The translations under genes were made by a program, and so were the position numbers. This document shows, piece after piece, positions 1-9,110 of a stretch of DNA of 47,217 bases. Positions within the stretch are counted from its first letter, which is position 1, and every line of letters starts with the position of its first letter. The notes under the pieces were generated by a model. The model ran no database searches. It saw only the letters and a list, made by a program, of their open reading frames with translations, and was not told the origin of the DNA. The DNA is from Alphaproteobacteria bacterium. Its GTDB lineage: Bacteria > Pseudomonadota > Alphaproteobacteria > Sphingomonadales > Sphingomonadaceae. The stretch is taken from positions 1-47,217 of the forward strand of contig JAHJHL010000211.1 in the NCBI GenBank assembly GCA_018823905.1, given 5' to 3'.

Positions 1-68
1 CGCTGCCCCTCCACCATCGCCTGCGGCGACGGTCCCCCTCCCCATCACTCCGCGACAGGGAGGAGCAA

Positions 69-1241
69 TCAGCTCAACCGCGTCTTGAAATCCTCATAGC
101 CGAATTCGCGGATCAGCTTCAGTTCGTCGGTTTCGCTATCCCACAGCCAGATCGACGGCAGCGGGACGCCGTTGAAGGTGTTAGTTTTCACCATCGAATA
201 ATGCGCCTGGTCGAGAAAGGCGAAGCGCTGGCCGATGCGGGCGCCGCCAGGGAGCCGGTAGTCGCCAATGACGTCGCCCGCGAGGCAGGAGGGGCCGCCG
301 AGGCGGGTCGGCATGCCCTCATCGCCATCGCCGAGCATCGCCGGGCGATACGGCGCCTCGATCACGTCAGGCATATGGCAGGTCGCCGAAATATCGGTGA
401 TCCCGATCGGCATGCCATTGTCGAACAGGTCGAGGATCTCGCCGACGAGAATGCCTGCGTCGAGCGCGATCGCTTCGCCGGGTTCGATCATCACGTCGCA
501 GTCGGTCGCGGCGCGTACCTGTTTGAGGAAGGCGATGAGGTCATCGACCTGATAATCGGCGCGGGTGACGTGATGACCGCCGCCGAAGTTGATCCATTTG
601 AGCTGGCCGAAGAAGGGGCGCAGCATCGGCTGGACCGCCCCCCAAGTGCGTGCCAGCGGCGGGAAATCCTGTTCGCACAGGCTGTGCATGTGGATGCCGT
701 CGATGCCCGCCATATGGTCGGGCAGCAGCTGGGTGACCGGAAAGCCGAGGCGGCTGCACGGCGCGGCGGGATCATATTTGGCGACCTCACCCTCGCTGTG
801 CATCGGGTTGATGCGCAGGCCGATATCGAACGCCGCACCCTGCGCGCGAAGGTCGTCGAGCAACGGACGGAAGCGCGCGATCTGGCCTGGGGAGTTGAAG
901 ATCAGATGATCGGACAGCGCCGCGATCTCGGGCAGATCGGCTTCCTTATAGCCCGCGCAATAGGTGGCAACCTCTCCGCCATATTCTGCGCGCCCAAGCT
1001 TGGCTTCATAGAGTCCGGAGGCGCAGACGCCGTCGAGATATTGGGCGACCGTCGGGCCGAGCGACCACATCGAAAATGCCTTGAGCGCCGCCAGCACGCG
1101 AGCGCCCGATGCGTCGCCGATATGGCGGAGCACCTCCAGATTGGCGCGCACCTTGGCGGCATCGACGACAAAGGCGGGCGAGGGGACGCGGCTGAGGTCG
1201 AAGCTCGCGAAAGCTCCGGGATCGCCGGCACGGGTTTCCAT
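69..1241 (-). CDS. nspC: Carboxynorspermidine/carboxyspermidine decarboxylase
   Basis: This PLP enzyme of the alanine-racemase-fold decarboxylase class removes CO2 from carboxynorspermidine or carboxyspermidine, the last step of the alternative spermidine pathway. The 390-residue protein is full length. The motif VLAALKAFSMW places the PLP lysine at K54, and a GPSCLAGD motif near the C-terminus matches the catalytic cysteine region of this family. I chose the ATG at 1241 (METRAGD) over the longer frame to 1313 because it has an AGGAA upstream and avoids overlap with the gene before it. It lies 13 bases after the DMT-like gene and is the last gene of the operon. The family call is firm; whether the product is spermidine or norspermidine cannot be read from sequence. 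Confidence 0.93.
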   Translation of the reverse strand: METRAGDPGAFASFDLSRVPSPAFVVDAAKVRANLEVLRHIGDASGARVLAALKAFSMWSLGPTVAQYLDGVCASGLYEAKLGRAEYGGEVATYCAGYKEADLPEIAALSDHLIFNSPGQIARFRPLLDDLRAQGAAFDIGLRINPMHSEGEVAKYDPAAPCSRLGFPVTQLLPDHMAGIDGIHMHSLCEQDFPPLARTWGAVQPMLRPFFGQLKWINFGGGHHVTRADYQVDDLIAFLKQVRAATDCDVMIEPGEAIALDAGILVGEILDLFDNGMPIGITDISATCHMPDVIEAPYRPAMLGDGDEGMPTRLGGPSCLAGDVIGDYRLPGGARIGQRFAFLDQAHYSMVKTNTFNGVPLPSIWLWDSETDELKLIREFGYEDFKTRLS

Positions 1242-1254
1242 GGTTTGCTGGTTC

Positions 1255-1608
1255 CTATGAGGCCGTAATCGGCCCCTTGAAGATGAAGAAGGCCCCCGCC
1301 GCGATAAAGCCAAAGCCGACGAGATGGTTCACGGTCAGCTTCTCACCGAGCCAGAAGACCGCAAACCCGGCGAATATGACCAGTGTGATCACTTCCTGCA
1401 AGGTCTTGAGTTCGGCTGCGGTGTAAACGCCGTAACCGATGCGGTTGGCGGGGACCGCGAGGCAATATTCGAAAAAGGCGATGCCCCACGCGATCAATAC
1501 CGCAAGCCACAGCGGCCGCGACATATCGCCGAGGTGTCCGTACCAGGCGATGGTCATGAAAATGTTCGAGATGATGAGCAGCCCGATGGGCGCGAGATAG
1601 GCGGTCAT
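1255..1608 (-). CDS. Small DMT-superfamily membrane protein (DUF486-like)
   Basis: This 117-residue protein is almost wholly hydrophobic, with four predicted membrane segments (about residues 5-22, 30-50, 65-85, 93-112). The AWGIAFFEYCLAVPANRIGY segment is typical of the DUF486 family, which belongs to the drug/metabolite transporter fold. The ATG at 1608 has a GAGGGA ribosome site upstream; the longer frame to 1701 would run into the previous gene. It sits between the two enzymes of carboxyspermidine synthesis, 13 bases before nspC and 53 bases after the dehydrogenase, so it is probably co-transcribed with both. Small DMT relatives such as MdtIJ export spermidine, so a polyamine-export role is a reasonable but unproven inference from context. 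Confidence 0.85.
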   Translation of the reverse strand: MTAYLAPIGLLIISNIFMTIAWYGHLGDMSRPLWLAVLIAWGIAFFEYCLAVPANRIGYGVYTAAELKTLQEVITLVIFAGFAVFWLGEKLTVNHLVGFGFIAAGAFFIFKGPITAS

Positions 1609-1625
1609 AAATTCCCTCGCTGGCA

Positions 1626-1653
1626 CGTAGCGCCGACAGGCGCCGACGCTACG
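1626..1653 (-). other. Intercistronic hairpin ahead of the DMT-like gene
   Basis: The arms CGTAGCG (1626-1632) and CGCTACG (1647-1653) are perfectly complementary around a 14-base GC-rich loop. The hairpin lies between the dehydrogenase stop and the next start. It has no T-run, so it may be an mRNA processing or attenuation element, or have no function. Confidence 0.3.
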
Positions 1654-1661
1654 CGCAGCAA

Positions 1662-2870
<1,209 letters not shown>

Positions 2871-2934
2871 CGAAAAATCTCCTGCGCCTACCTATGCGGC
2901 TTGTCATGTATGCCCGGCCCTATAGGACGAAGCC

Positions 2935-3936
2935 ATGACACAGCAAAGCCCCGATCCCTTGCTCGATACCCTGTTGGATGCCGGCCGCACGCCCACGCTT
3001 GCGGGCGTTGAACGCGCCGCGGCGAAAGTCGCTGCATTGCTCCCGCAAACACCGCTGCTGCCGCTCGAAGCCGATGGCAAGACGTTCTGGTGCAAGGCCG
3101 AATGCCTGCAACCCGTCGGAGCGTTCAAGATCCGCGGCGCCTGGCACCGGCTGACCGACTTGACGCCCGAGCAAGCGGCGGCGGGGGTGGTCGGCGTATC
3201 GAGCGGCAACCACGCGCAGGGCGTCGCTTGGGCTGCGAAACGGCTTGGCATCCAGGCGACGATCGTGATGCCGAGCAATGCGCCGAAGATGAAGTTGGCG
3301 GCGACGCGCGCGCTCGGCGCCGAGGTGGTGCTGTACGACCGGGTGACCGAATCGCGTGATGCCGTCGCGGCGAAACTGCTCGAAGCGAGCGGCGGGACGC
3401 TCGTCCATGCCTATGGCGATCCGTGGATCATCGAGGGGCAGGGGAGCGCGGGGATCGAGGCGCGGGCGCAACTGGCCGTGTGCGGGCTCGCCGGACCCGA
3501 CAAGGTGATCGCGTGCTGCGGCGGCGGCGGATTGTCGGCGGGGCTGGCGCTGGCGTGTCCCGATGCCGAGATCATCGCGGTCGAACCCGAGGGGTGGGAC
3601 GATGTGACGCGCTCGCTGGCGGCGGGCGAAATCCTGTCGGTCGAGGATCTGGCCTATCCGACCGAATGCGACGCGCTGCAAACACCGCAGACCTGGCCGA
3701 TCAATTTCGCAGTGCTGCAGGCGCGCGGCGTGCGCGGCGTGGTGGTGACGCGCGAGGAAGTGCGCCACGCGATGCGCGTCGCGTTCGAGCGCCTGCATAT
3801 GGTGGTCGAACCCGGCGGCGCGGCGGCGTTGGCGGCGGTGCTGGCGGGCAAGGTCGAACTGGGCGCCGCAACGCTGGTCACCCTGTCGGGGGGCAATGTC
3901 GATCCTGAGCTTTATGCGGAGATAATCGCCGGGTGA
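2935..3936 (+). CDS. Threonine/serine dehydratase-like PLP enzyme
   Basis: This fold-type II PLP enzyme probably deaminates threonine or serine to a 2-oxo acid and ammonia. The protein has 333 residues, the length of a catabolic or serine-racemase-like member with no C-terminal ACT regulatory domain, so it is unlikely to be the allosteric biosynthetic IlvA. The PLP lysine is K65 in GAFKIRGAW. The substrate loop is SGNHAQG and the phosphate-binding glycine loop is CCGGGGLSAG. The ATG at 2935 follows AGGACGAAGCC. It is divergent from the polyamine operon and is followed by a lipoprotein gene. Serine racemase or 3-hydroxyaspartate dehydratase remain possible substrate assignments. Confidence 0.88.
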   Translation: MTQQSPDPLLDTLLDAGRTPTLAGVERAAAKVAALLPQTPLLPLEADGKTFWCKAECLQPVGAFKIRGAWHRLTDLTPEQAAAGVVGVSSGNHAQGVAWAAKRLGIQATIVMPSNAPKMKLAATRALGAEVVLYDRVTESRDAVAAKLLEASGGTLVHAYGDPWIIEGQGSAGIEARAQLAVCGLAGPDKVIACCGGGGLSAGLALACPDAEIIAVEPEGWDDVTRSLAAGEILSVEDLAYPTECDALQTPQTWPINFAVLQARGVRGVVVTREEVRHAMRVAFERLHMVVEPGGAAALAAVLAGKVELGAATLVTLSGGNVDPELYAEIIAG

Positions 3937-3992
3937 CGCCGGGCGGGATATCTGCTTCACTTGATGCGTTGGGACGGCGAAGGAGAAGCGAG

Positions 3993-4430
3993 ATGCAAAA
4001 GAGCGTGATTCTGGCTGGTGCGGCTGCGTTGGTGTTGCTGACCGGTTGCGAAAAGGCCGAGGCGCCAGCGCCTGCCGATACGACCACAACCGAAGTGCCG
4101 GCCGAGACTGCGCCGTCCGAAGGCGCTGAAGCCACCGCTGCCGCGGCGCACCGCTATGCGGCGTGGGCGGGCAAGTGGACCGGGGTCGAGGGCATGTATG
4201 TCACGATCACCGCGGCTGAGCCCGGCAAGTACAAGCTGGAGATGCAGTCGGACCTCGACACCAAGGGCACCTATGACGGCAGCGACGGTGAGGGCGGCAT
4301 CCAGTTCCAGCGCGGCGGTGAAACGCTTACTCTGGCGGCGTCGACCGGCGACGCGACCGGCCTCAAATATCTGGCGGGCAAGAAGGATTGCTTGAAGGTC
4401 AAAGATGGCGAGGGTTATTGCCGCGATTGA
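3993..4430 (+). CDS. Small lipoprotein of unknown function
   Basis: This 145-residue protein has a lipoprotein signal: basic MQKS, a hydrophobic stretch, then LVLLTGC with the lipidated cysteine at C19. An Ala/Pro/Thr-rich linker (about 20-50) leads into a roughly 90-residue globular domain beginning WAGKWTGVEGMYV, which may be a small beta domain that recurs in sphingomonad lipoproteins. The ATG at 3993 is preceded by AAGGAGAAGCGAG; the in-frame start at 3933 would overlap the dehydratase and lacks such a site. It should be membrane-anchored in the periplasm. I do not recognise a function. Confidence 0.82.
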   Translation: MQKSVILAGAAALVLLTGCEKAEAPAPADTTTTEVPAETAPSEGAEATAAAAHRYAAWAGKWTGVEGMYVTITAAEPGKYKLEMQSDLDTKGTYDGSDGEGGIQFQRGGETLTLAASTGDATGLKYLAGKKDCLKVKDGEGYCRD

Positions 4431-4440
4431 CGACGACAAT

Positions 4441-4471
4441 CCGGCGATAGTTTATTTAGCGCTGTCGCCGG
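4441..4471 (+). terminator. Hairpin after the lipoprotein gene
   Basis: CCGGCGATAG (4441-4450) pairs with CTGTCGCCGG (4462-4471) with one G-U pair around an AT-rich loop. It follows the lipoprotein stop by 10 bases. The stem has no clear T-run, so termination is only likely. Its right arm overlaps the Pho-box-like repeat. Confidence 0.4.
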
Positions 4472-4479
4472 AATGTCAC
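4462..4479 (+). promoter_or_regulatory. Candidate Pho box upstream of btaA
   Basis: CTGTCGC and ATGTCAC are separated by four bases, giving an 11-base period. This matches the PhoB consensus of two CTGTCAT-type repeats spaced by four at 5 of 7 positions each. A third, perfect CTGTCAT lies at 4508-4514 but is not in phase. A GAAAAT hexamer that could serve as a -10 follows about 12 bases downstream. Phosphate-starvation control of betaine-lipid genes is known in other alphaproteobacteria. Confidence 0.5.
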
Positions 4480-4552
4480 CAATTCTTCGCGAAAATCGCA
4501 CGAACTGCTGTCATCGGCGACCGGGATCAACCTTGACCCGGGAGTCCCGTGC

Positions 4553-5770
4553 ATGGCCAGCCTGCCCAATCAGAAAATCGCCGCCGCTGTCGTCCGCGAG
4601 GATGCTGCGCAGAAACAGCGCCTGCTCGACCGTGCCTTCGCGTTCGCGTTCAAGGGATTGGTCTATGCCCAGATATGGGAAGACCCGGTCGTCGATATGG
4701 AGGCGCTGGCGATCGAGCCGGGCAATCGAATCGCTACGATCGCCAGCGGCGGTTGCAACGTCTTTTCCTATCTGACGGCCGATCCGGCGGAGATTGTTGC
4801 GGTCGATCTGAACACCGCGCATGTGGCGCTGAACCATCTCAAGCGCATCGCGATCCAGCGGCTCCCCGACCACGACAGCCTGCATCGCTTTTTTGCCGAC
4901 GCCGACAGCGCAGCCAATATCGCCGCCTATCGCACGTTTGTCCGCCCGCATCTCGACGAGGTCAGCCGCCGCTATTGGGAGGGCCGCGATATGGTCGGGC
5001 GTCGCCGGATCAACGGCTTTGCGCACGGCCTATACAAGCGCGGGCTGCTCGGCAGCTTCATCGGTCTGGCGCATCTGGTAGCGCGGATGCACCGGATCGA
5101 TCTGCGCCAATTCCTCGAAGCAAAGACGATCGAGGAGCAGCGGGTGATTTTCGAAACGAAGTTGGCCCCGTTTTTCGACCGCAAGTTCATTCGCTGGATC
5201 ACCGAACAGCGCTCGTCGCTGTTCGGGCTGGGCATTCCGCCTGCGCAATATGACGCGCTGGCCGGGGGCAGGCCGATGGCCGACGTGCTGCGCGGGCGGC
5301 TTGAGAAACTCGCCTGCGATTTCCCTCTCGAAGACAATTATTTTGCCTGGCAGGCATTCGGGCGCGGCTATGGCAAAGGCTCGGCGGCGTCGCTGCCACC
5401 CTATTTGCAGCCCGGCCATTATGACGCGGTCAAGGGCCGAGCGGCGCGTGTGACGATGCTGCACGCGAACATGACCGACATGCTTGCCGCCGCCGATGCG
5501 GCAAGCTTCGACCGCTATATCTTCCTCGATGCGCAGGACTGGATGAGCGATGCGCAGCTCACCGCGCTGTGGGCCGAGGTCACGCGCACCGCCCGGCCCG
5601 GCGCGCGCGTGCTGTTCCGCACCGCCGCCGAACCCAGCCTGCTGCCCGGACGCCTGCCGGAGACGCTGCTCGACCGCTGGGACTATCGCGCCGCCGAATC
5701 GCAGGACTACACCCGGCGCGACCGGTCGGCCATTTACGGCGGAGTGCATCTCTACATCCTGAAAGCCTGA
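4553..5770 (+). CDS. btaA: S-adenosylmethionine:diacylglycerol 3-amino-3-carboxypropyltransferase (BtaA, DUF3419)
   Basis: BtaA moves the 3-amino-3-carboxypropyl group of S-adenosylmethionine onto diacylglycerol, giving diacylglycerylhomoserine, the precursor of the phosphorus-free betaine lipid DGTS. The 405-residue protein has the usual family length. Recognisable segments are KGLVYAQIWEDPVVD (about 35-49), the SAM-binding loop IATIASGGCNVFSYL (about 63-77) and VAVDLNTAHVAL, with IFLDAQDWM near residue 325. The ATG at 4553 has GGAG eight bases upstream. The methyltransferase btaB starts two bases after its stop. A direct repeat resembling a Pho box lies about 75 bases upstream of the start. 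The assignment is strengthened by the pairing with btaB. Confidence 0.9.
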   Translation: MASLPNQKIAAAVVREDAAQKQRLLDRAFAFAFKGLVYAQIWEDPVVDMEALAIEPGNRIATIASGGCNVFSYLTADPAEIVAVDLNTAHVALNHLKRIAIQRLPDHDSLHRFFADADSAANIAAYRTFVRPHLDEVSRRYWEGRDMVGRRRINGFAHGLYKRGLLGSFIGLAHLVARMHRIDLRQFLEAKTIEEQRVIFETKLAPFFDRKFIRWITEQRSSLFGLGIPPAQYDALAGGRPMADVLRGRLEKLACDFPLEDNYFAWQAFGRGYGKGSAASLPPYLQPGHYDAVKGRAARVTMLHANMTDMLAAADAASFDRYIFLDAQDWMSDAQLTALWAEVTRTARPGARVLFRTAAEPSLLPGRLPETLLDRWDYRAAESQDYTRRDRSAIYGGVHLYILKA

Positions 5771-5772
5771 CC

Positions 5773-6432
5773 GTGGCGACGGGGGAGGGGCACGCCGCGC
5801 GGATGGACGGCGTCTATCGCGGGCAGCGCCATATCTATGACCTGACGCGCAAATATTATTTGCTCGGCCGCGACCGGTTGATCGATGAACTGGCACCGCA
5901 GCCGGGCGCGCATGTGCTCGAAATCGGCTGTGGCACCGGGCGCAACCTGATCGCCGCCGCGCGCTGTTGGCCCGGGGCGAATTTCTACGGCATCGATATT
6001 TCCGAAGAGATGCTCAAAACCGCGCGCGCCTCGATCGCTCGCGCCGGGCTGAGCCGAAGGGTCCGTGTTGCGCGGGGCGACGCCACGGATTTCGATCCGA
6101 AAACCCTGTTTCGCATCGCCGGCTTCGACAGGATTTTCCAAAGCTATACACTGTCCATGATCCCCGACTGGCGGGGCGCGATCCATGAGGCGGTGAGTCA
6201 TTTGTCGACCTGCGGCGCGCTCCATATCGTCGACTTCGGCCAGCAGGAGGAAATGCCGACATGGTTCCGTGCCGCGCTGTTCGGCTGGCTGGCGCGTTTT
6301 CATGTCGCGCCGCGCGCGCTGTTGGTCGAGGCGGCGCGCGAGGTCGCCAACGATGTCGGTGGGCAGTTGACAGTGGCCCGGCTCTACCGGGACTATGCCT
6401 GGTCGCTGCGGCTGGAAAAGCGGCCGCGCTAA
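5773..6432 (+). CDS. btaB: Diacylglycerylhomoserine N-methyltransferase (BtaB)
   Basis: This class I SAM methyltransferase is expected to add three methyl groups to diacylglycerylhomoserine to give DGTS. The SAM motif I is VLEIGCGTGRNLI, and MDGVYRGQRHIYDLTRKYYLLGRD just upstream resembles the N-terminal signature of BtaB proteins. The GTG at 5773 (219 residues) lies two bases after btaA, suggesting translational coupling. The ATG at 5803, behind GGGGGAGGGG, is an alternative that would cut ten residues and sits inside the conserved N-terminal region. A gene of this type beside btaA is the standard bacterial arrangement. Confidence 0.87.
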   Translation: MATGEGHAARMDGVYRGQRHIYDLTRKYYLLGRDRLIDELAPQPGAHVLEIGCGTGRNLIAAARCWPGANFYGIDISEEMLKTARASIARAGLSRRVRVARGDATDFDPKTLFRIAGFDRIFQSYTLSMIPDWRGAIHEAVSHLSTCGALHIVDFGQQEEMPTWFRAALFGWLARFHVAPRALLVEAAREVANDVGGQLTVARLYRDYAWSLRLEKRPR

Positions 6433-6480
6433 GCCTTGCCAAATGATGTACCGCCTGCTTCGCTGAAGACTGGAGGCGCG

Positions 6481-7077
6481 ATGATTGACCCTATCCTGCC
6501 GACGCGAACCGCCGATGCGACACCCGTCGTCGAAACGCTGGCACATGCGTTCCAGACCGACCCGGCGCTGTCGTGGATATTGCCGGATGCCGCCCACCGC
6601 GCACGCGCGCTGCGGAGCCTGTTCCGTACCCTCGTCCCCGCCGACATGCGCGCCGGGGTTGCGCTTCGCTCCGCTGGCGACGAAGCGGCGGCGCTGTGGC
6701 GTGCGCCGGGGCAGGCGCATGGCGGGACGCTGGAATTCCTGCGCACCGTCCTGCCGCTGATCACCACCTTTGGCACCACCTTGCCGCGGGGGCTGAAAGT
6801 CCAAAGCGGCATCGACGCGCACCGTCCGACGAGCCGCTTCTGGTATCTCCATTATGTCGGGGTGCGCACCGCGCATCAGGGCAAAGGTCATGGCGGGCGG
6901 ATCATCCGCGCGCAAACTGTGGTAGCCGACGCCGCAGGACTGCCGTGCTGGCTGGAAACCGCGACCCCGAAAAATGTGCCGCTTTATGAGCGGCTGGGCT
7001 TCGTCACACAGGTCGAATGGGATGTGCCGGGCGGCGGGCCGCATTTCTGGGGGATGATGCGGGCGCCCGCCGCTTGA
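6481..7077 (+). CDS. GNAT-family N-acetyltransferase
   Basis: This 198-residue protein has the GNAT fold. The acetyl-CoA loop is seen as LHYVGVRTAHQGKGHGGRII (about residues 122-141, with the Q-x-x-G-x-G/A motif as HQGKGHG), followed by NVPLYERLGF, the usual motif near the C-terminus. CTGGAGGCGCG lies before the ATG at 6481, which favours it over the in-frame ATG at 6436. The substrate cannot be told from sequence. It lies between the betaine-lipid pair and the sigma-factor cassette, and its stop overlaps the region where the sigma factor begins, so read-through into that cassette is possible. Confidence 0.87.
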   Translation: MIDPILPTRTADATPVVETLAHAFQTDPALSWILPDAAHRARALRSLFRTLVPADMRAGVALRSAGDEAAALWRAPGQAHGGTLEFLRTVLPLITTFGTTLPRGLKVQSGIDAHRPTSRFWYLHYVGVRTAHQGKGHGGRIIRAQTVVADAAGLPCWLETATPKNVPLYERLGFVTQVEWDVPGGGPHFWGMMRAPAA

Positions 7078-7085
7078 ATATTCCC

Positions 7086-7697
7086 GTGACCTCTCTACGA
7101 CTTGACGGCGTGGACGGCACCCAATGGTCATCAGGCGCGGACGAGGCGCGCGCACAGCTGACGGCGGCGTTGACCGCGGTCGGGCGCGGCGACCGCGCGG
7201 CGCTGCGCCAAGTCTATGACATGACCGCCGCGAAACTATTTGGAATCTGTCTCCGTATCTGTGGCGAGAGGGCCAGCGCGGAGGATGTTTTGCAGACCGT
7301 CTATATCAAGGTGTGGGAGCGGGCGGGGCAGTTCGATGCCGCGCGCGCCAGTCCGATCACCTGGCTGGCGACGATCGCGCGCAATGGCGCGATCGACTGG
7401 CGGCGGTCAGTTGCCGGGCGGATGGTGCGCGACACCTTGCCCGAACAGGCGGCCTTTGCGGTGGCCGACGACAGTCCGCTCGCGGACCAGTCGCTGGTCG
7501 TGGCAGAGGAGGGTGAGCAGCTGCACCGCTGTATGGGCGAACTCGAGGATCGGACCCGCTTGTGCATCCGCGCCGCCTTTTTCGACGGGTCGACCTATGC
7601 CGAGCTTGCCGAACGTGAAAATGTCCCGCTGGGAACAATGAAAAGCTGGATACGGCGCGGGTTGCTGCGCCTGAAGGATTGTCTTGGCGATGGATGA
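7086..7697 (+). CDS. ECF RNA polymerase sigma factor (SigK-like)
   Basis: This is a group IV sigma factor with region 2 (LRQVYDMTAAKLFGICLRIC through ITWLATIARNGAIDWRR) and region 4 (RTRLCIRAAFFDGSTYAELAERENVPLGTMKSWIRRGLLRLK), and no other domain. The start is uncertain: the GTG at 7086 gives 203 residues; TTG at 7074 and GTG at 7110 are also in frame and none has a clear ribosome site, which suggests coupling to the GNAT gene. The next gene, an RskA-like anti-sigma factor, overlaps its 3' end by eight bases, and a fasciclin-domain gene follows. That order matches the mycobacterial SigK-RskA-MPT70/83 group. Confidence 0.9.
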   Translation: MTSLRLDGVDGTQWSSGADEARAQLTAALTAVGRGDRAALRQVYDMTAAKLFGICLRICGERASAEDVLQTVYIKVWERAGQFDAARASPITWLATIARNGAIDWRRSVAGRMVRDTLPEQAAFAVADDSPLADQSLVVAEEGEQLHRCMGELEDRTRLCIRAAFFDGSTYAELAERENVPLGTMKSWIRRGLLRLKDCLGDG

Positions 7698-8397
7698 CCA
7701 TCTGACGCCCGCTGAAGAGCGCGACGCGCTCGCCGCCGAACTGGCGCTCGGCCTGCTCGAAGGGCAGGCGCGCGCGGATGCGCTGCGGCTGTCGCTGAGC
7801 GATCCCGAATTTGCGGCGCAGGTCGCGGCATGGGAGGCGAAGCTGGCGCCGCTGCATGACGAGTGGACCGATGCGCAGCCCGGCGCCGCTGTTTGGAGCG
7901 GCATCGAACGGCAGCTGGCGGATGCGCCCGCCGACAAGGTCACTGCGATCGAAACGCGTCTGCGCCGGTGGCGCGCCGGGGCGCTGCTGTCGGGGGCCGT
8001 CGCGGCGGCGCTGGCGTTCGTGCTGATTACCCAGCCTGTGCCGACACCTAAGCCTGCCGCACCGCAGCTCGCGGTCGCGCGGATCGAAAGCGATGCCGCG
8101 GGGCCGCTGGTGCTCGCGCGTTACAACCAGAGCAATGGTTTGATGCAGCTGCGCATCCATGGCTTCGAGCCCGGAACGCTGGCGCCCGAGCTCTGGGTGA
8201 TTCCCGAGGGCGGCACGCCCGTCTCGCTGGGGCAGATTGGCCATGCGGGCGAAGCCGAAATGACGATGCCGCCGCCGCACCGCCTGCTCATGACTGAAGG
8301 CGCGACGCTGGCGATCACGATGGAGCCGGTGTCGAAGACCCCGCACCCGGCGCCGAGCAGCGTCGCGGTCGCGTCCGGAAAAATCATCACAATCTGA
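7690..8397 (+). CDS. RskA-type anti-sigma factor
   Basis: This 235-residue protein has a cytoplasmic N-terminal part (1-94) with the small helical anti-sigma region (ELALGLLEGQ near 18-26 and WEAKLAPLHDEW), one transmembrane helix (about 95-116), and a periplasmic domain (about 125-235) with the ELWVIPEGGTPVSLG motif typical of the RskA/anti-sigma-K C-terminal domain. It should hold the ECF factor at the membrane until regulated proteolysis releases it. The ATG at 7690 overlaps the sigma gene; a TTG at 7684 is also possible. The signal sensed is unknown. Confidence 0.9.
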   Translation: MDDHLTPAEERDALAAELALGLLEGQARADALRLSLSDPEFAAQVAAWEAKLAPLHDEWTDAQPGAAVWSGIERQLADAPADKVTAIETRLRRWRAGALLSGAVAAALAFVLITQPVPTPKPAAPQLAVARIESDAAGPLVLARYNQSNGLMQLRIHGFEPGTLAPELWVIPEGGTPVSLGQIGHAGEAEMTMPPPHRLLMTEGATLAITMEPVSKTPHPAPSSVAVASGKIITI

Positions 8398-8406
8398 GGT
8401 TGCTGT

Positions 8407-8434
8407 GCATCCGTTAGCGGGTCGGTGCCGTAGC
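8407..8434 (+). promoter_or_regulatory. Candidate ECF promoter of the fasciclin gene
   Basis: GCATCC (8407-8412) and CGTAGC (8429-8434) are separated by 16 bases, about 45 bases before the fasciclin start. The elements resemble an ECF-type -35 (CATCC) and -10 (CGTA). I base this on recollection of SigK-type promoters, and no second copy was found in the window to test it. Confidence 0.35.
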
Positions 8435-8480
8435 TGCGCCGCATTCCGCATTTCCGGGGTGCCAGAAACCAGAGGATCGT

Positions 8481-9035
8481 ATGATGAAACTTTCCAAACT
8501 CTCCGCGTCGCTCGCTGCTTTGATGATGGTTGCCGGTGGCGGCGTTGCACTCGCCAACCCGATGGTCGGCGGTGCTGCGATGTACGAAACCAAGAATATC
8601 GTCGAAAATGCCATCAATTCAAAGGATCACACGACGCTGGTCGCCGCCGTCAAGGCCACTGGCCTGGTCGACACGCTCGCCAGCCCGGGTCCGTTCACCG
8701 TTTTTGCCCCGACCAACGCCGCGTTCGGCAAGCTGCCCGCCGGCACCGTCGACACGCTGCTGAAGCCCGAGAGCAAGGGGATGCTGACCGCGGTGCTGAC
8801 CTATCATGTCGTGCCCGGCACGCTAACCGCCGCCGATCTGGCCGCCAGTGCCAAGGCGAACGGCGGCAAGGCCGTGCTGACGACCGTGCAGGGCGCCAAG
8901 CTCACCGTGTGGGGCAAGGATGGCAAATGGTATGTCAGCGACGCCAAGGGCGGTCAGGCGCAGATCACCATCGCCGACGTCAAGCAATCGAACGGCGTGA
9001 TCCACGTCGTCGATGGCGTTTTGCTGCCGGGCTGA
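8481..9035 (+). CDS. Secreted fasciclin (FAS1) domain protein
   Basis: This 184-residue protein has a signal peptide (about 1-26, ending GGVALA-NP) and a single FAS1 domain (about 35-183). The two hallmark regions are present: TVFAPTNAAFGKLP (H1 region) and VLTYHVVPGTL, with GVIHVVDGVLLPG at the C-terminus. FAS1 domains act in adhesion or surface contact. The start is ATG 8481 or the next ATG, 8484, behind AGAGGAT. It lies 83 bases after the anti-sigma gene, so it may have its own promoter as well as read-through. It is the likely target of the ECF factor encoded two genes upstream. The gene is followed by a strong hairpin. Confidence 0.92.
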   Translation: MMKLSKLSASLAALMMVAGGGVALANPMVGGAAMYETKNIVENAINSKDHTTLVAAVKATGLVDTLASPGPFTVFAPTNAAFGKLPAGTVDTLLKPESKGMLTAVLTYHVVPGTLTAADLAASAKANGGKAVLTTVQGAKLTVWGKDGKWYVSDAKGGQAQITIADVKQSNGVIHVVDGVLLPG

Positions 9036-9055
9036 CCCCTTCGTCCGGTAACAGG

Positions 9056-9091
9056 TGCGGTCCGTCCACTTCCCTCCCGGGACGGACCGCA
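9056..9091. terminator. Bidirectional hairpin between fasciclin and nitroreductase genes
   Basis: TGCGGTCCGTCC (9056-9067) and GGACGGACCGCA (9080-9091) form a perfect 12-bp stem with a 12-base loop. It lies between two convergent genes and probably ends both transcripts, though it has no long T-run. Confidence 0.65.
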
Positions 9092-9110
9092 TTGCCGGAC
9101 ACCAATTGGA

